Shown here: positions 1 to 11,383 of the stretch, piece after piece
Numbering within the stretch: the first letter of the stretch is position 1
How the letters are laid out: each line of letters begins with the position of its first letter
NCBI RefSeq assembly: GCF_051401765.1
Contig: NW_027480593.1
Span: forward strand, 310,001-374,000
Reading direction: 5' to 3'
Length of the DNA stretch: 64,000 bases
Origin: Calliopsis andreniformis
Lineage: Eukaryota > Arthropoda > Insecta > Hymenoptera > Andrenidae
The notes under the pieces: generated by a model
What the model was told of the DNA's origin: nothing
The model's input: only the letters and a program-made list of their open reading frames with translations
Database searches by the model: none
Program-made: the position numbers and the translations under genes

Positions 1-230
1 AGGACTGACGGCTGAAGATTGAGGATTCAGAATTGAGGAATCCGGATTGAGGTTTGAGGATTGAGGATTGAAGATTGAGGATTGAGGATTGAGGATTGAG
101 GATTGAGGATTGAGGATTGAGGATTGAGGATTGAGGATTGAGGATTGAGGATTGGGGATTGATGATTGAAGATTGAGGATTGGGTATTGCGGATTGAGGA
201 TTGAGGATTGAGGATTGAGGATTGCGGATT
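1..230 (+). repeat. Partial unit: T1 tail joined to post-T4 sequence
   Basis: The window opens in the right arm of a T1 module (GACTGACGGCTGAAG, then GAATCCGGATTGAGG). It passes into ten perfect GGATTGA units at 79-148. It then continues as sequence that normally follows T4 (GGGGATTGATGATTG, then GGGTATTGCGG). The T1-tail to post-T4 join is not the canonical order. The same join occurs at 29605-29834, exactly 29604 bp further on, with the same number of perfect units. Confidence 0.85.
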
Positions 231-1910
231 GAGGACTGAGGATGAGGTCTGAGTGTTGAGGGTTGAGATTTGAGGGCTGAGGACTGAGGATTGACGATTG
301 AGGATTGAGGATGAGGGCTGAGGGTTGAGGATTGTGGTTTGAGGACTGAGGACTGAAGATTGAGGATTGAGGGTTGAGGATTGAGGACTGAGGACTGAGG
401 GTTGAGGGTTTAGAATTGAGGATTGAGGATTGAGGTTTGAGGATTGAGGATTGAAGATTGAGTATTCAGGATTGGAGATTGACGATTGAGGATTGAGGAC
501 CGAGGATTGAAGATTGAGTATTGAGGATTGAAGATTGAGGATTGAGAATTGAGGGTTGAGGATTGAGGATTGAATATTGAGGATTGGGTATTGAGGATTG
601 AAGTATGAGGATTGAGGATTGAGGATTGAGTATTGAGGATTGAAGATTGAGTATTGAGGATTGAGGATTGAGGATTGAAGATTGAGGATTGGGTATTGAT
701 GATTGAATATTGAGGATCGAGGATTGAGGGTTGTGGATTGAGGACGAGGTCTGAGGGTTGAGTATTGATGTTTGAGGTCTGAGGATTGTGGATTGAGGAT
801 TGAGAATTGAGGATTGAGGATTGAGGATTGAAGATTGAGGATTGGGTGTTGAGGATTGAAGAATGAGGATTGAGGATTGAAGATTGACGATTGATGATTG
901 AGCGTTGTGGATTGAGGACCAGGTCCGAGTGTTGAATATTGATGTTTGAGGTCTGAGGATTGAGGATTGAGGATTGAGAATTGAGGATCGAGGATTGAGG
1001 ATTGAAGATTGAGGATTGGGAATTGAGGATCTAGGATTGGAAATTGATTATTGATGATTGAAGATTGAGGTATGAGGATTGAGGATTGAGAATTGAGAAT
1101 TGAGTATGAGGACTGAGGGTTGAGGATTGAGGTTTGAGGAACGAGGATTGAGGATTGAGGATTGAGGACTGAAGATTGACGATTGAGTATTGAAGATTGA
1201 GGATTGAGGTCTGAAGATTGAGGATTGAGGATTGAGGATTGAGGATTGAGGATTGAAGATTGAGTATTGAGGGTTGAAGGTTTAGGATTGAGGATTGAGG
1301 ATTGAGGATTGAGGATTAAAGATTGAGGATTGAGGATTGAGGATTGAGGGTTGAGGATTGAGGATTGAAGATTGAGTATTGATGATTGAAGATTGAGGAT
1401 TGATGATTGAGCGTTGTGGATTGAGGATCAGGTCCGAGTGTTGAATATTGATGTTTGAGGTCTGAGGATTGAGGATTGAGGATTGAGAATTGAGGATTGA
1501 GGATTGAGGATTGAAGATTGAGGATTGGGAATTGAGGATCTAGGATTGGAGATTGATTATTGATGATTGAAGATTGAGGATTGAGGATTGAGGATTGAGA
1601 ATTGAGAATTGAGTATGAGGACTGAGGGTTGAGGATTGAGGTTTGAGGAACAAGGATTGAGGATTGAGGATTGAGGACTGAAGATTGACGATTGAGTATT
1701 GAAGATTGAGGATTGATGACTGAGGATTGAAGATTGAGAATTGAGGATTGAGGATTGAGGATTGAAGGTTGAGGATTGGGTATTGAGGATTGAAGAATGA
1801 GGATTGAGGTTTGAGGGTTGAGGATTGAGGATTGAAGATTGAGTATTGAGGATTGAGGATTGAGGATTGAGGATTGAGGATTGAGGATTGAGGATTGAGG
1901 ATTGAAGATT

Positions 1911-2376
1911 GAGGACTGAGTGTTGAGGGTTGAGTGATGAGAATTGATGTTTGTGGATTGAGATGTGAATATTGAAGAATGGGGATTGAGTATTGAAAAC
2001 TGTGAATTGAGGATATTCTATTGAGGATTGAGGATTGACAATTGATTCTTGAGGACTGACGGCTGAAGATTGAGGATTCAGAATTGAGGAATCCGGATTG
2101 AGGTTTGAGGACTGAGGATTGAGGGTTGAGCATTGAGGATTGAGGATTGACGCTTGAGGATTGAGGATTGAGGATGTAGGATTGAAGAGAGAGGACTGAG
2201 TATTGAGGTTTGAGTGCTGAGAATTGATGTTTGAGGATTGAGATTTGATTATTGAATTTTGTGGATTGAGTATTGAACCATGAGAATTCAGGATATTCTA
2301 TTGAGTATTGTGAATTGAGGATTGATGGTTGAGTATTGAGGACTGATGGCTGAGGGTTGTGTGTTGAATATTGAGG
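1911..2376 (+). repeat. T1-T2 landmark pair, class I
   Basis: T1 core 2011 and T2 core 2291. T1 is recognised by GAGTGATGAGAATTGATG on the left and CAATTGATTCTTGAGG on the right of the core. T2 is recognised by CCATGAGAATTCAGG just before the core. Class I marks are GAGCATTGAGG between the two and GAGGTTTGAGTGCTGAG in T2. It also carries GATGTAGG at 2174, shared only with the pairs at 7354 and 31615. T2 holds an EcoRI site (GAATTC) at 2284. Confidence 0.85.
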
Positions 2377-3284
2377 ATTGAGGATTGAGGATTGATTATT
2401 GAGGATTGAGGATTGAAGATGAGTATTGATGATTGTAGATTGAGGATTGAGGATTGAGGTTTGAGGATTGAGGACGAGGACTCACGGTCGAGGATTGAGA
2501 TTGGTGGGTTGAGGATTGTGGATTGAGGACTGAGGATTGAGGATTGAGGATTGAGGATTGAGCATTGAGGATTGAAGATTGAGGACTGGGGATTGAGGAT
2601 TGAAGGTTGAGAATTAAGGATTGAAGATTGGGGATTGAGGATCTAGGATTGGAGATTGATTATTGAGGATTGAGGATTGAGGATTGAGGATTGAGGATTG
2701 AGAATTGAGAATTGAGAATTGAGGATGAGGTCTGAGGGTTGAGGATTGAGGTTTGAGGAATGAGGATCGAGGGTTGAGGATTGAGGATTGAGGATTGAGG
2801 ACTGAGGATTGAGGATTGAGGATGAGGGCTGAGGGTTGAGGATTGAGGTTTGAGGACTGAGGACTGAGGATTGAGGATTGAGAATTGAGGATTGAGGATT
2901 GAGGACTGAGAATTGAGGATTGAAGATTGAGGATGAGGGCTGAGGGTTGAGGATTGAGGATTGAGGATTGAGGATTGAGAATTGAGAATTGAGGATGAGG
3001 ACTGAGGGTTGAGGATTGAGGATTCGGGACTGAGGTTTGACAACTGATTGTTGAGGACTGGGGGCTGAAGGTTGAGGATTCAGGATTGAGAATTCAGAAT
3101 TGAGGTTTGAGGACTGAGGATTGAGGATTGAAGGTTGAGTTTTGAGGATTGAAGATTGAGGATTGAGGATTGAGGATTGAGGATTGAGGATGAGGGCTGA
3201 GCATTGAAGGCTGAGTATTGAGGATTGAAGTTTGAGGATTGTGGATAGAGGATTGAGGATTGAGGATTGAATATTGAGGATTGG

Positions 3285-3482
3285 GGACTGAGTGTTGAGG
3301 GTTGAGTGATGAGAATTGATGTTTGTGGATAGAGATTTGAAGATTGCAGATTGAGTATTGAGTAATGAAAACTATGAATTGATGATACTCTATTGAGGAT
3401 TGAGGATTGACAACTGATTGTTGAGGAGTGAGGGCTGAAGATTGAGGATTCTGGATTGAGGATTCAGGATTGAGGTTTGAGG
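3285..3482 (+). repeat. T3 landmark module
   Basis: Core 3383 (GATACTCTATTG). T3 shares its first 44 bases with T1 but differs by GATAGAGATTTGAAG, ATTGCAGATTG, AACTATGAATTGATG and CAACTGATTGTTGAGG. T1' follows after 1160 bp. Confidence 0.85.
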
Positions 3483-4442
3483 ACTGAGGATTGAGGGTTG
3501 AGGATTGAGGATTGAAGATTGAGGATTGGGAATTGAGGATCTAGGATTGGAGATTGATTATTGATGATTGAAGATTGAGGATTGAGGATTGAGGATTGAG
3601 AATTGAGAATTGAGTATGAGGACTGAGGGTTGGGGATTGAGGTTTGAGGAACAAGGATTGAGGATTGAGGATTGAGGACTGAAGATTGACGATTGAGTAT
3701 TGAAGATTGAGGATTGATGACTGAGGATTGAAGATTGAGAATTGAGGATTGAGGATTGAGGATTGAAGGTTGAGGATTGGGTATTGAGGATTGAAGAATG
3801 AGGATTGAGGATTGAGGGTTGAGGATTGAGGATTGAAGATTGAGTACTGAGGATTGAGGATTGAGGATAGAAGATTGTGTATTGAGGATTGAAAATTGAG
3901 GATTGAGGATTGAGGATTGAGGATTGAGGATTGGGACTTGAGGATTGAGGATTGAGGATTCAGTATTGTGGATTGAAGATTGAGAATTGAGAATTGAACA
4001 TTGAGGACTGAGTGTTGAGGGTTGAGGATTGAAGATTGAGGATTGAAGTTTGAGTACTGAGGATTGAAGATTGAGGATTGAGGATTGAGGATTGAGGATT
4101 GAGGATTGAAGATTGAGGATTTGGGATTGAGGATTGACGATTGAGGATTGAGTATTGAAGATTGAGGGTTGAGGATTGATTGTTGAAGATTGAGTATTGA
4201 GGATTGAGGATTGAGGATTGAGGATTGAGGATTGAGATTTGAGAATTGAGGATGAGGACTGAAGGTTGAGGATTGAGGTTTGAGGAAAGAGAATTGAGGA
4301 TTGAGGATTGAGTACTGAGGATTGACGATTCAGTATTGAAGATTGAGGATTGATTACTGAGGATTGAGGATTGAGGAATGAGGATTGAAGATTGAGGATT
4401 GAGGATTGAGGATTGAGGATTGAGGATTGAGGATTGAAGATT

Positions 4443-4908
4443 GAGGACTGAGTGTTGAGGGTTGAGTGATGAGAATTGATGTTTGTGGATTGAGATGTGA
4501 ATATTGAAGAATGGGGATTGAGTATTGAAAACTGTGAATTGAGGATATTCTATTGAGGATTGAGGATTGACAATAGATTCTTGAGGACTGACGGCTGAAG
4601 ATTGAGGATTCAGAATTGAGGAATCCGGATTGAGCTTTGAGGACTGAGGATTGAGGGTTGAGGATTGAGGATTGAGGATTGACGCTTGAGGATTGAGGAT
4701 TGAGGATGGAGGATTGAAGAGAGAGGACTGAGTATTGAGGATTGAGTGCTGAGAATTGATGTTTGAGGATTGAGATTTGATTATTGAATTTTGTGGATTG
4801 AGTATTGAACCATGAGAATTCAGGATATTCTATTGAGTATTGTGAATTGAGGATTGATGGTTGAGTATTGAGGACTAATGGCTGAGGGTTGTGTGTTGAA
4901 TATTGAGG
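4443..4908 (+). repeat. T1-T2 landmark pair, class II
   Basis: Cores 4543 and 4823. Class II marks are GAGCTTTGAGG at the T1 right end, GAGGATTGAGG in the spacer, GAGGATTGAGTGCTGAG in T2 and GACTAATGGCTG after it. It has the private base CAATAGATTC at 4571. Confidence 0.85.
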
Positions 4909-5600
4909 ATTGAGGATTGAGGATTGATTATTGAGGATTGAGGATTGAAGATTGAGTATTGATGATTGTAGATTGAGGCTTGAGGATTGAGGTTTGAGGA
5001 TTGAGGACGAGGACTCACGGTCGAGGATTGAGGTTGGTGGGTTGAGGATTGTGGATTGAGGACTGAGGATTGAGGATTGAGGATTGAGGATTGAGCATTG
5101 AGGATTGAAGATTGAGGACTGGGGATTGAGGATTGAAGGTTGAGAATTAAGGATTGAAGATTGGGGATTGAGGATCTAGGATTGGAGATTGATTATTGAG
5201 GATTGAGGATTGAGGATTGAGGATTGAGGATTGAGAATTGAGAATTGAGAATGAGGACTGAGGGTTCAGGATTGAGGTTTGAGGAATGAGGATTGAGGGT
5301 TGAGGATTGAGGATTGAGGACTGAGGATTGAGGATTGAGGATTGAGAATTGAGAATTGAGGATGAGGACTGAGGGTTGAGGATTGAGGTTTCAGGAACGA
5401 GGATTGAGGATTGAGGACTGAGAACTGATGATTGACGATTGAGTATTGAAGACTGAGGATTGATTACTGAGGATTGAGGATTGAGGATTGAGGATTGAGG
5501 ATTGAGGATCGAGGATTGAGTATTGAGGATTGAATATTGAGGATTGAGGATTGAGGATTGAGGATTGAGGATTGAGGATTGAGGATGAGGGCTGAGGGTT

Positions 5601-5688
5601 GAGGGTTGTTGTTTGAGTATTAAATCCTGAAAATTCAGGATATTCTATTGAGTATTGAGAATTGAGGATTGATGCTTGGGTATTGAGG
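5601..5688 (+). repeat. T4 landmark module with 7-bp palindrome
   Basis: Core 5638. At 5625-5640 the sequence TCCTGAA-AA-TTCAGGA is a perfect inverted repeat with 7-bp arms and a two-base centre. This is unusual in an array whose + strand almost lacks C. The right arm runs directly into the GATATTCT core. T4 is otherwise marked by GGGTTGTTGTTTGAG before and GATGCTTGGG after the core. Confidence 0.85.
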
Positions 5689-7253
5689 ATTGAGGATTGA
5701 GGACTGAAGATTGAGTATTGAGGATTGAAGATTGAGGATTGAGGATTGAGGATTGAGGATTGAGGATTGGGGATTGATGATTGAAGATTGAGGATTGGGT
5801 ATTGCGGATTGAGGATTGAGGATTGAGGATTGAGGATTGCGGATTGAGGACAGATGATTGAATATTGATGATTGAAGGTTGACGATTGAGGATTGATGGT
5901 TTTGGATTGAGGACGAGGACTGAGGGTTGAGTATTGATGTTTGAGGTCTGAGGATTGAGGATTGAGGATTGAGAATTGAGGATTGAGGATTGAGGATTGA
6001 AGATTGAGTATTGGGGAATGAGGATTGAGGATTGAGGATTGTGAATTGAGGACTGAGGATGAGGTCTGAGTGTTGAGGGTTGAGATTTGAGGGCTGAGGA
6101 CTGAGGATTGACGATTGAGGATTGAGGATGAGGGCTGAGGGTTGAGGATTGTGGTTTGAGGACTGAGGACTGAGGATTGAGGATTGAGGGTTGAGGATTG
6201 AGGACTGAGGACTGAGGGTTGAGGGTTTAGAATTGAGGATTGAGGATTGAGGTTTGAGGATTGAGGATTGAAGATTGAGTATTCAGGATTGGAGATTGAC
6301 GATTGAGGATTGAGGACCGAGGATTGAAGATTGAGTATTGAGGATTGAAGATTGAGGATTGAGAATTGAGGGTTGAGGATTGAGGATTGAATATTGAGGA
6401 TTGGGTATTGAGGATTGAAGTATGAGGATTGAGGATTGAGGATTGAGTATTGAGGATTGAAGATTGAGTATTGAGGATTGAGGATTGAGTATTGAAGATT
6501 GAGGATTGGGTATTGATGATTGAATATTGAGGATCGAGGATTGAGGGTTGTGGATTGAGGACGAGGTCTGAGGGTTGAGTATTGATGTTTGAGGTCTGAG
6601 GATTGTGGATTCAGGATTGAGAATTGAGGATTGAGGATTGAGGATTGAAGATTGAGGATTGGGTGTTGAGGATTGAAGAATGAGGATTGAGGATTGAAGA
6701 TTGACGATTGATGATTGAGCGTTGTGGATTGAGGACCAGGTCCGAGTGTTGAATATTGATGTTTGAGGTCTGAGGATTGAGGATTGAGGATTGAGAATTG
6801 AGGATCGAGGATTGAGGATTGAAGATTGAGGATTGAGGATCGAGGATTGGGGATTGAAGATTGAGGATTGGGAATTGAGGATCTAGGATTGGAAATTGAT
6901 TATTGATGATTGAAGATTGAGGATTGAGGATTGAGGATTGAGAATTGAGAATTGAGTATGAGGACTGAGGGTTGAGGATTGAGGTTTGAGGAACGAGGAT
7001 TGAGGATTGAGGATTGAGGACTGAAGATTGACGATTGAGTATTGAAGATTGAGGATTGATGACTGAGGATTGAAGATTGAGAATTGAGGATTGAGGATTG
7101 AGGATTGAAGGTTGAGGATTGGGTATTGAGGATTGAAGAATGAGGATTGAGGTTTGAGGGTTGAGGATTGAGGATTGAAGATTGAGTATTGAGGATTGAG
7201 GATTGAGGATTGAGGATTGAGGATTGAGGATTGAGGATTGAGGATTGAAGATT

Positions 7254-7719
7254 GAGGACTGAGTGTTGAGGGTTGAGTGATGAGAATTGATGTTTGTGGA
7301 TTGAGATGTGAATATTGAAGAATGGGGATTGAGTATTGAAAACTGTGAATTGAGGATATTCTATTGAGGATTGAGGATTGACAATTGATTCTTGAGGACT
7401 GACGGCTGAAGATTGAGGATTCAGAATTGAGGAATCCGGATTGAGGTTTGAGGACTGAGGATTGAGGGTTGAGCATTGAGGATTGAGGATTGACGCTTGA
7501 GGATTGAGGATTGAGGATGTAGGATTGAAGAGAGAGGACTGAGTATTGAGGTTTGAGTGCTGAGAATTGATGTTTGAGGATTGAGATTTGATTATTGAAT
7601 TTTGTGGATTGAGTATTGAACCATGAGAATTCAGGATATTCTATTGAGTATTGTGAATTGAGGATTGATGGTTGAGTATTGAGGACTGATGGCTGAGGGT
7701 TGTGTGTTGAATATTGAGG
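7254..7719 (+). repeat. T1-T2 landmark pair, class I
   Basis: Cores 7354 and 7634, an almost exact copy of the first pair 5343 bp earlier, including GATGTAGG. Confidence 0.85.
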
Positions 7720-8627
7720 ATTGAGGATTGAGGATTGATTATTGAGGATTGAGGATTGAAGATGAGTATTGATGATTGTAGATTGAGGATTGAGGATTGA
7801 GGTTTGAGGATTGAGGACGAGGACTCACGGTCGAGGATTGAGATTGGTGGGTTGAGGATTGTGGATTGAGGACTGAGGATTGAGGATTGAGGATTGAGGA
7901 TTGAGCATTGAGGATTGAAGATTGAGGACTGGGGATTGAGGATTGAAGGTTGAGAATTAAGGATTGAAGATTGGGGATTGAGGATCTAGGATTGGAGATT
8001 GATTATTGAGGATTGAGGATTGAGGATTGAGGATTGAGGATTGAGAATTGAGAATTGAGAATTGAGGATGAGGTCTGAGGGTTGAGGATTGAGGTTTGAG
8101 GAATGAGGATCGAGGGTTGAGGATTGAGGATTGAGGATTGAGGACTGAGGATTGAGGATTGAGGATGAGGGCTGAGGGTTGAGGATTGAGGTTTGAGGAC
8201 TGAGGACTGAGGATTGAGGATTGAGAATTGAGGATTGAGGATTGAGGACTGAGAATTGAGGATTGAAGATTGAGGATGAGGGCTGAGGGTTGAGGATTGA
8301 GGATTGAGGATTGAGGATTGAGAATTGAGAATTGAGGATGAGGACTGAGGGTTGAGGATTGAGGATTCGGGACTGAGGTTTGACAACTGATTGTTGAGGA
8401 CTGGGGGCTGAAGGTTGAGGATTCAGGATTGAGAATTCAGAATTGAGGTTTGAGGACTGAGGATTGAGGATTGAAGGTTGAGTTTTGAGGATTGAAGATT
8501 GAGGATTGAGGATTGAGGATTGAGGATTGAGGATGAGGGCTGAGCATTGAAGGCTGAGTATTGAGGATTGAAGTTTGAGGATTGTGGATAGAGGATTGAG
8601 GATTGAGGATTGAATATTGAGGATTGG

Positions 8628-8825
8628 GGACTGAGTGTTGAGGGTTGAGTGATGAGAATTGATGTTTGTGGATAGAGATTTGAAGATTGCAGATTGAGTA
8701 TTGAGTAATGAAAACTATGAATTGATGATACTCTATTGAGGATTGAGGATTGACAACTGATTGTTGAGGAGTGAGGGCTGAAGATTGAGGATTCTGGATT
8801 GAGGATTCAGGATTGAGGTTTGAGG
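8628..8825 (+). repeat. T3 landmark module
   Basis: Core 8726; T1' follows after 1160 bp. Confidence 0.85.
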
Positions 8826-9785
8826 ACTGAGGATTGAGGGTTGAGGATTGAGGATTGAAGATTGAGGATTGGGAATTGAGGATCTAGGATTGGAGATTGA
8901 TTATTGATGATTGAAGATTGAGGATTGAGGATTGAGGATTGAGAATTGAGAATTGAGTATGAGGACTGAGGGTTGGGGATTGAGGTTTGAGGAACAAGGA
9001 TTGAGGATTGAGGATTGAGGACTGAAGATTGACGATTGAGTATTGAAGATTGAGGATTGATGACTGAGGATTGAAGATTGAGAATTGAGGATTGAGGATT
9101 GAGGATTGAAGGTTGAGGATTGGGTATTGAGGATTGAAGAATGAGGATTGAGGATTGAGGGTTGAGGATTGAGGATTGAAGATTGAGTACTGAGGATTGA
9201 GGATTGAGGATAGAAGATTGTGTATTGAGGATTGAAAATTGAGGATTGAGGATTGAGGATTGAGGATTGAGGATTGGGACTTGAGGATTGAGGATTGAGG
9301 ATTCAGTATTGTGGATTGAAGATTGAGAATTGAGAATTGAACATTGAGGACTGAGTGTTGAGGGTTGAGGATTGAAGATTGAGGATTGAAGTTTGAGTAC
9401 TGAGGATTGAAGATTGAGGATTGAGGATTGAGGATTGAGGATTGAGGATTGAAGATTGAGGATTTGGGATTGAGGATTGACGATTGAGGATTGAGTATTG
9501 AAGATTGAGGGTTGAGGATTGATTGTTGAAGATTGAGTATTGAGGATTGAGGATTGAGGATTGAGGATTGAGGATTGAGATTTGAGAATTGAGGATGAGG
9601 ACTGAAGGTTGAGGATTGAGGTTTGAGGAAAGAGAATTGAGGATTGAGGATTGAGTACTGAGGATTGACGATTCAGTATTGAAGATTGAGGATTGATTAC
9701 TGAGGATTGAGGATTGAGGAATGAGGATTGAAGATTGAGGATTGAGGATTGAGGATTGAGGATTGAGGATTGAGGATTGAAGATT

Positions 9786-10251
9786 GAGGACTGAGTGTTG
9801 AGGGTTGAGTGATGAGAATTGATGTTTGTGGATTGAGATGTGAATATTGAAGAATGGGGATTGAGTATTGAAAACTGTGAATTGAGGATATTCTATTGAG
9901 GATTGAGGATTGACAATAGATTCTTGAGGACTGACGGCTGAAGATTGAGGATTCAGAATTGAGGAATCCGGATTGAGCTTTGAGGACTGAGGATTGAGGG
10001 TTGAGGATTGAGGATTGAGGATTGACGCTTGAGGATTGAGGATTGAGGATGGAGGATTGAAGAGAGAGGACTGAGTATTGAGGATTGAGTGCTGAGAATT
10101 GATGTTTGAGGATTGAGATTTGATTATTGAATTTTGTGGATTGAGTATTGAACCATGAGAATTCAGGATATTCTATTGAGTATTGTGAATTGAGGATTGA
10201 TGGTTGAGTATTGAGGACTAATGGCTGAGGGTTGTGTGTTGAATATTGAGG
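9786..10251 (+). repeat. T1-T2 landmark pair, class II
   Basis: Cores 9886 and 10166. It shares CAATAGATTC and GACTAATGG with the pair at 4543. Confidence 0.85.
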
Positions 10252-10943
10252 ATTGAGGATTGAGGATTGATTATTGAGGATTGAGGATTGAAGATTGAGT
10301 ATTGATGATTGTAGATTGAGGCTTGAGGATTGAGGTTTGAGGATTGAGGACGAGGACTCACGGTCGAGGATTGAGGTTGGTGGGTTGAGGATTGTGGATT
10401 GAGGACTGAGGATTGAGGATTGAGGATTGAGGATTGAGCATTGAGGATTGAAGATTGAGGACTGGGGATTGAGGATTGAAGGTTGAGAATTAAGGATTGA
10501 AGATTGGGGATTGAGGATCTAGGATTGGAGATTGATTATTGAGGATTGAGGATTGAGGATTGAGGATTGAGGATTGAGAATTGAGAATTGAGAATGAGGA
10601 CTGAGGGTTCAGGATTGAGGTTTGAGGAATGAGGATTGAGGGTTGAGGATTGAGGATTGAGGACTGAGGATTGAGGATTGAGGATTGAGAATTGAGAATT
10701 GAGGATGAGGACTGAGGGTTGAGGATTGAGGTTTCAGGAACGAGGATTGAGGATTGAGGACTGAGAACTGATGATTGACGATTGAGTATTGAAGACTGAG
10801 GATTGATTACTGAGGATTGAGGATTGAGGATTGAGGATTGAGGATTGAGGATCGAGGATTGAGTATTGAGGATTGAATATTGAGGATTGAGGATTGAGGA
10901 TTGAGGATTGAGGATTGAGGATTGAGGATGAGGGCTGAGGGTT

Positions 10944-11031
10944 GAGGGTTGTTGTTTGAGTATTAAATCCTGAAAATTCAGGATATTCTATTGAGTATTG
11001 AGAATTGAGGATTGATGCTTGGGTATTGAGG
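10944..11031 (+). repeat. T4 landmark module
   Basis: Core 10981; palindrome intact at 10968-10983. Confidence 0.85.
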
Positions 11032-11383
11032 ATTGAGGATTGAGGACTGAAGATTGAGTATTGAGGATTGAAGATTGAGGATTGAGGATTGAGGATTGAG
11101 GATTGAGGATTGGGGATTGATGATTGAAGATTGAGGATTGGGTATTGCGGATTGAGGATTGAGGATTGAGGATTGAGGATTGCGGATTGAGGACAGATGA
11201 TTGAATATTGATGATTGAAGGTTGACGATTGAGGATTGATGGTTTTGGATTGAGGACGAGGACTGAGGGTTGAGTATTGATGTTTGAGGTCTGAGGATTG
11301 AGGATTGAGGATTGAGAATTGAGGATTGAGGATTGAGGATTGAAGATTGAGTATTGGGGAATGAGGATTGAGGATTGAGGATT

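Larger units (their letters stand above)
231..6047 (+). repeat. Higher-order repeat unit 1 (long form, 5817 bp)
   Basis: Landmark cores: T1 2011, T2 2291, T3 3383, T1' 4543, T2' 4823, T4 5638. It is 474 bp longer than the next unit. The extra sequence lies before T1, where two related segments occur in succession: one with GGACCAGGTCCGAG near 917, and one with GGATCAGGTCCGAG near 1425. Unit 2 has only one of them. The marker G at 231 is reached directly from TGCGGATTGAG, skipping about 200 bp of post-T4 sequence that is present in unit 2. The unit at 49436-55251 has almost the same length and order. Confidence 0.85.
80..7010 (+). repeat. Long duplicated block, offset 49.2 kb (copy 1)
   Basis: Landmarks in this stretch recur 49205 bp later (49204 bp after one base is lost near 54294), from post-T4 sequence through a full unit to the GGAAATTG segment. 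The match ends where this copy continues GAGGATTGATGACTGAGG (about 7055) and the other continues GAGGATTGAGGTCTGAAG. Confidence 0.8.

Noticed and set aside
2471..2490. CpG-bearing GACGAGGACTCACGG mark as a centromere-protein box
   Set aside because: It lacks the TTCG and CGGG halves of the CENP-B box at the right spacing. I see no CENP-B box in the array.
2639..2660. GGATCTAGG followed by GATTGATTATTG as a promoter or regulatory site
   Set aside because: It occurs many times in every unit with no gene nearby. It is one more ordered heptamer variant.
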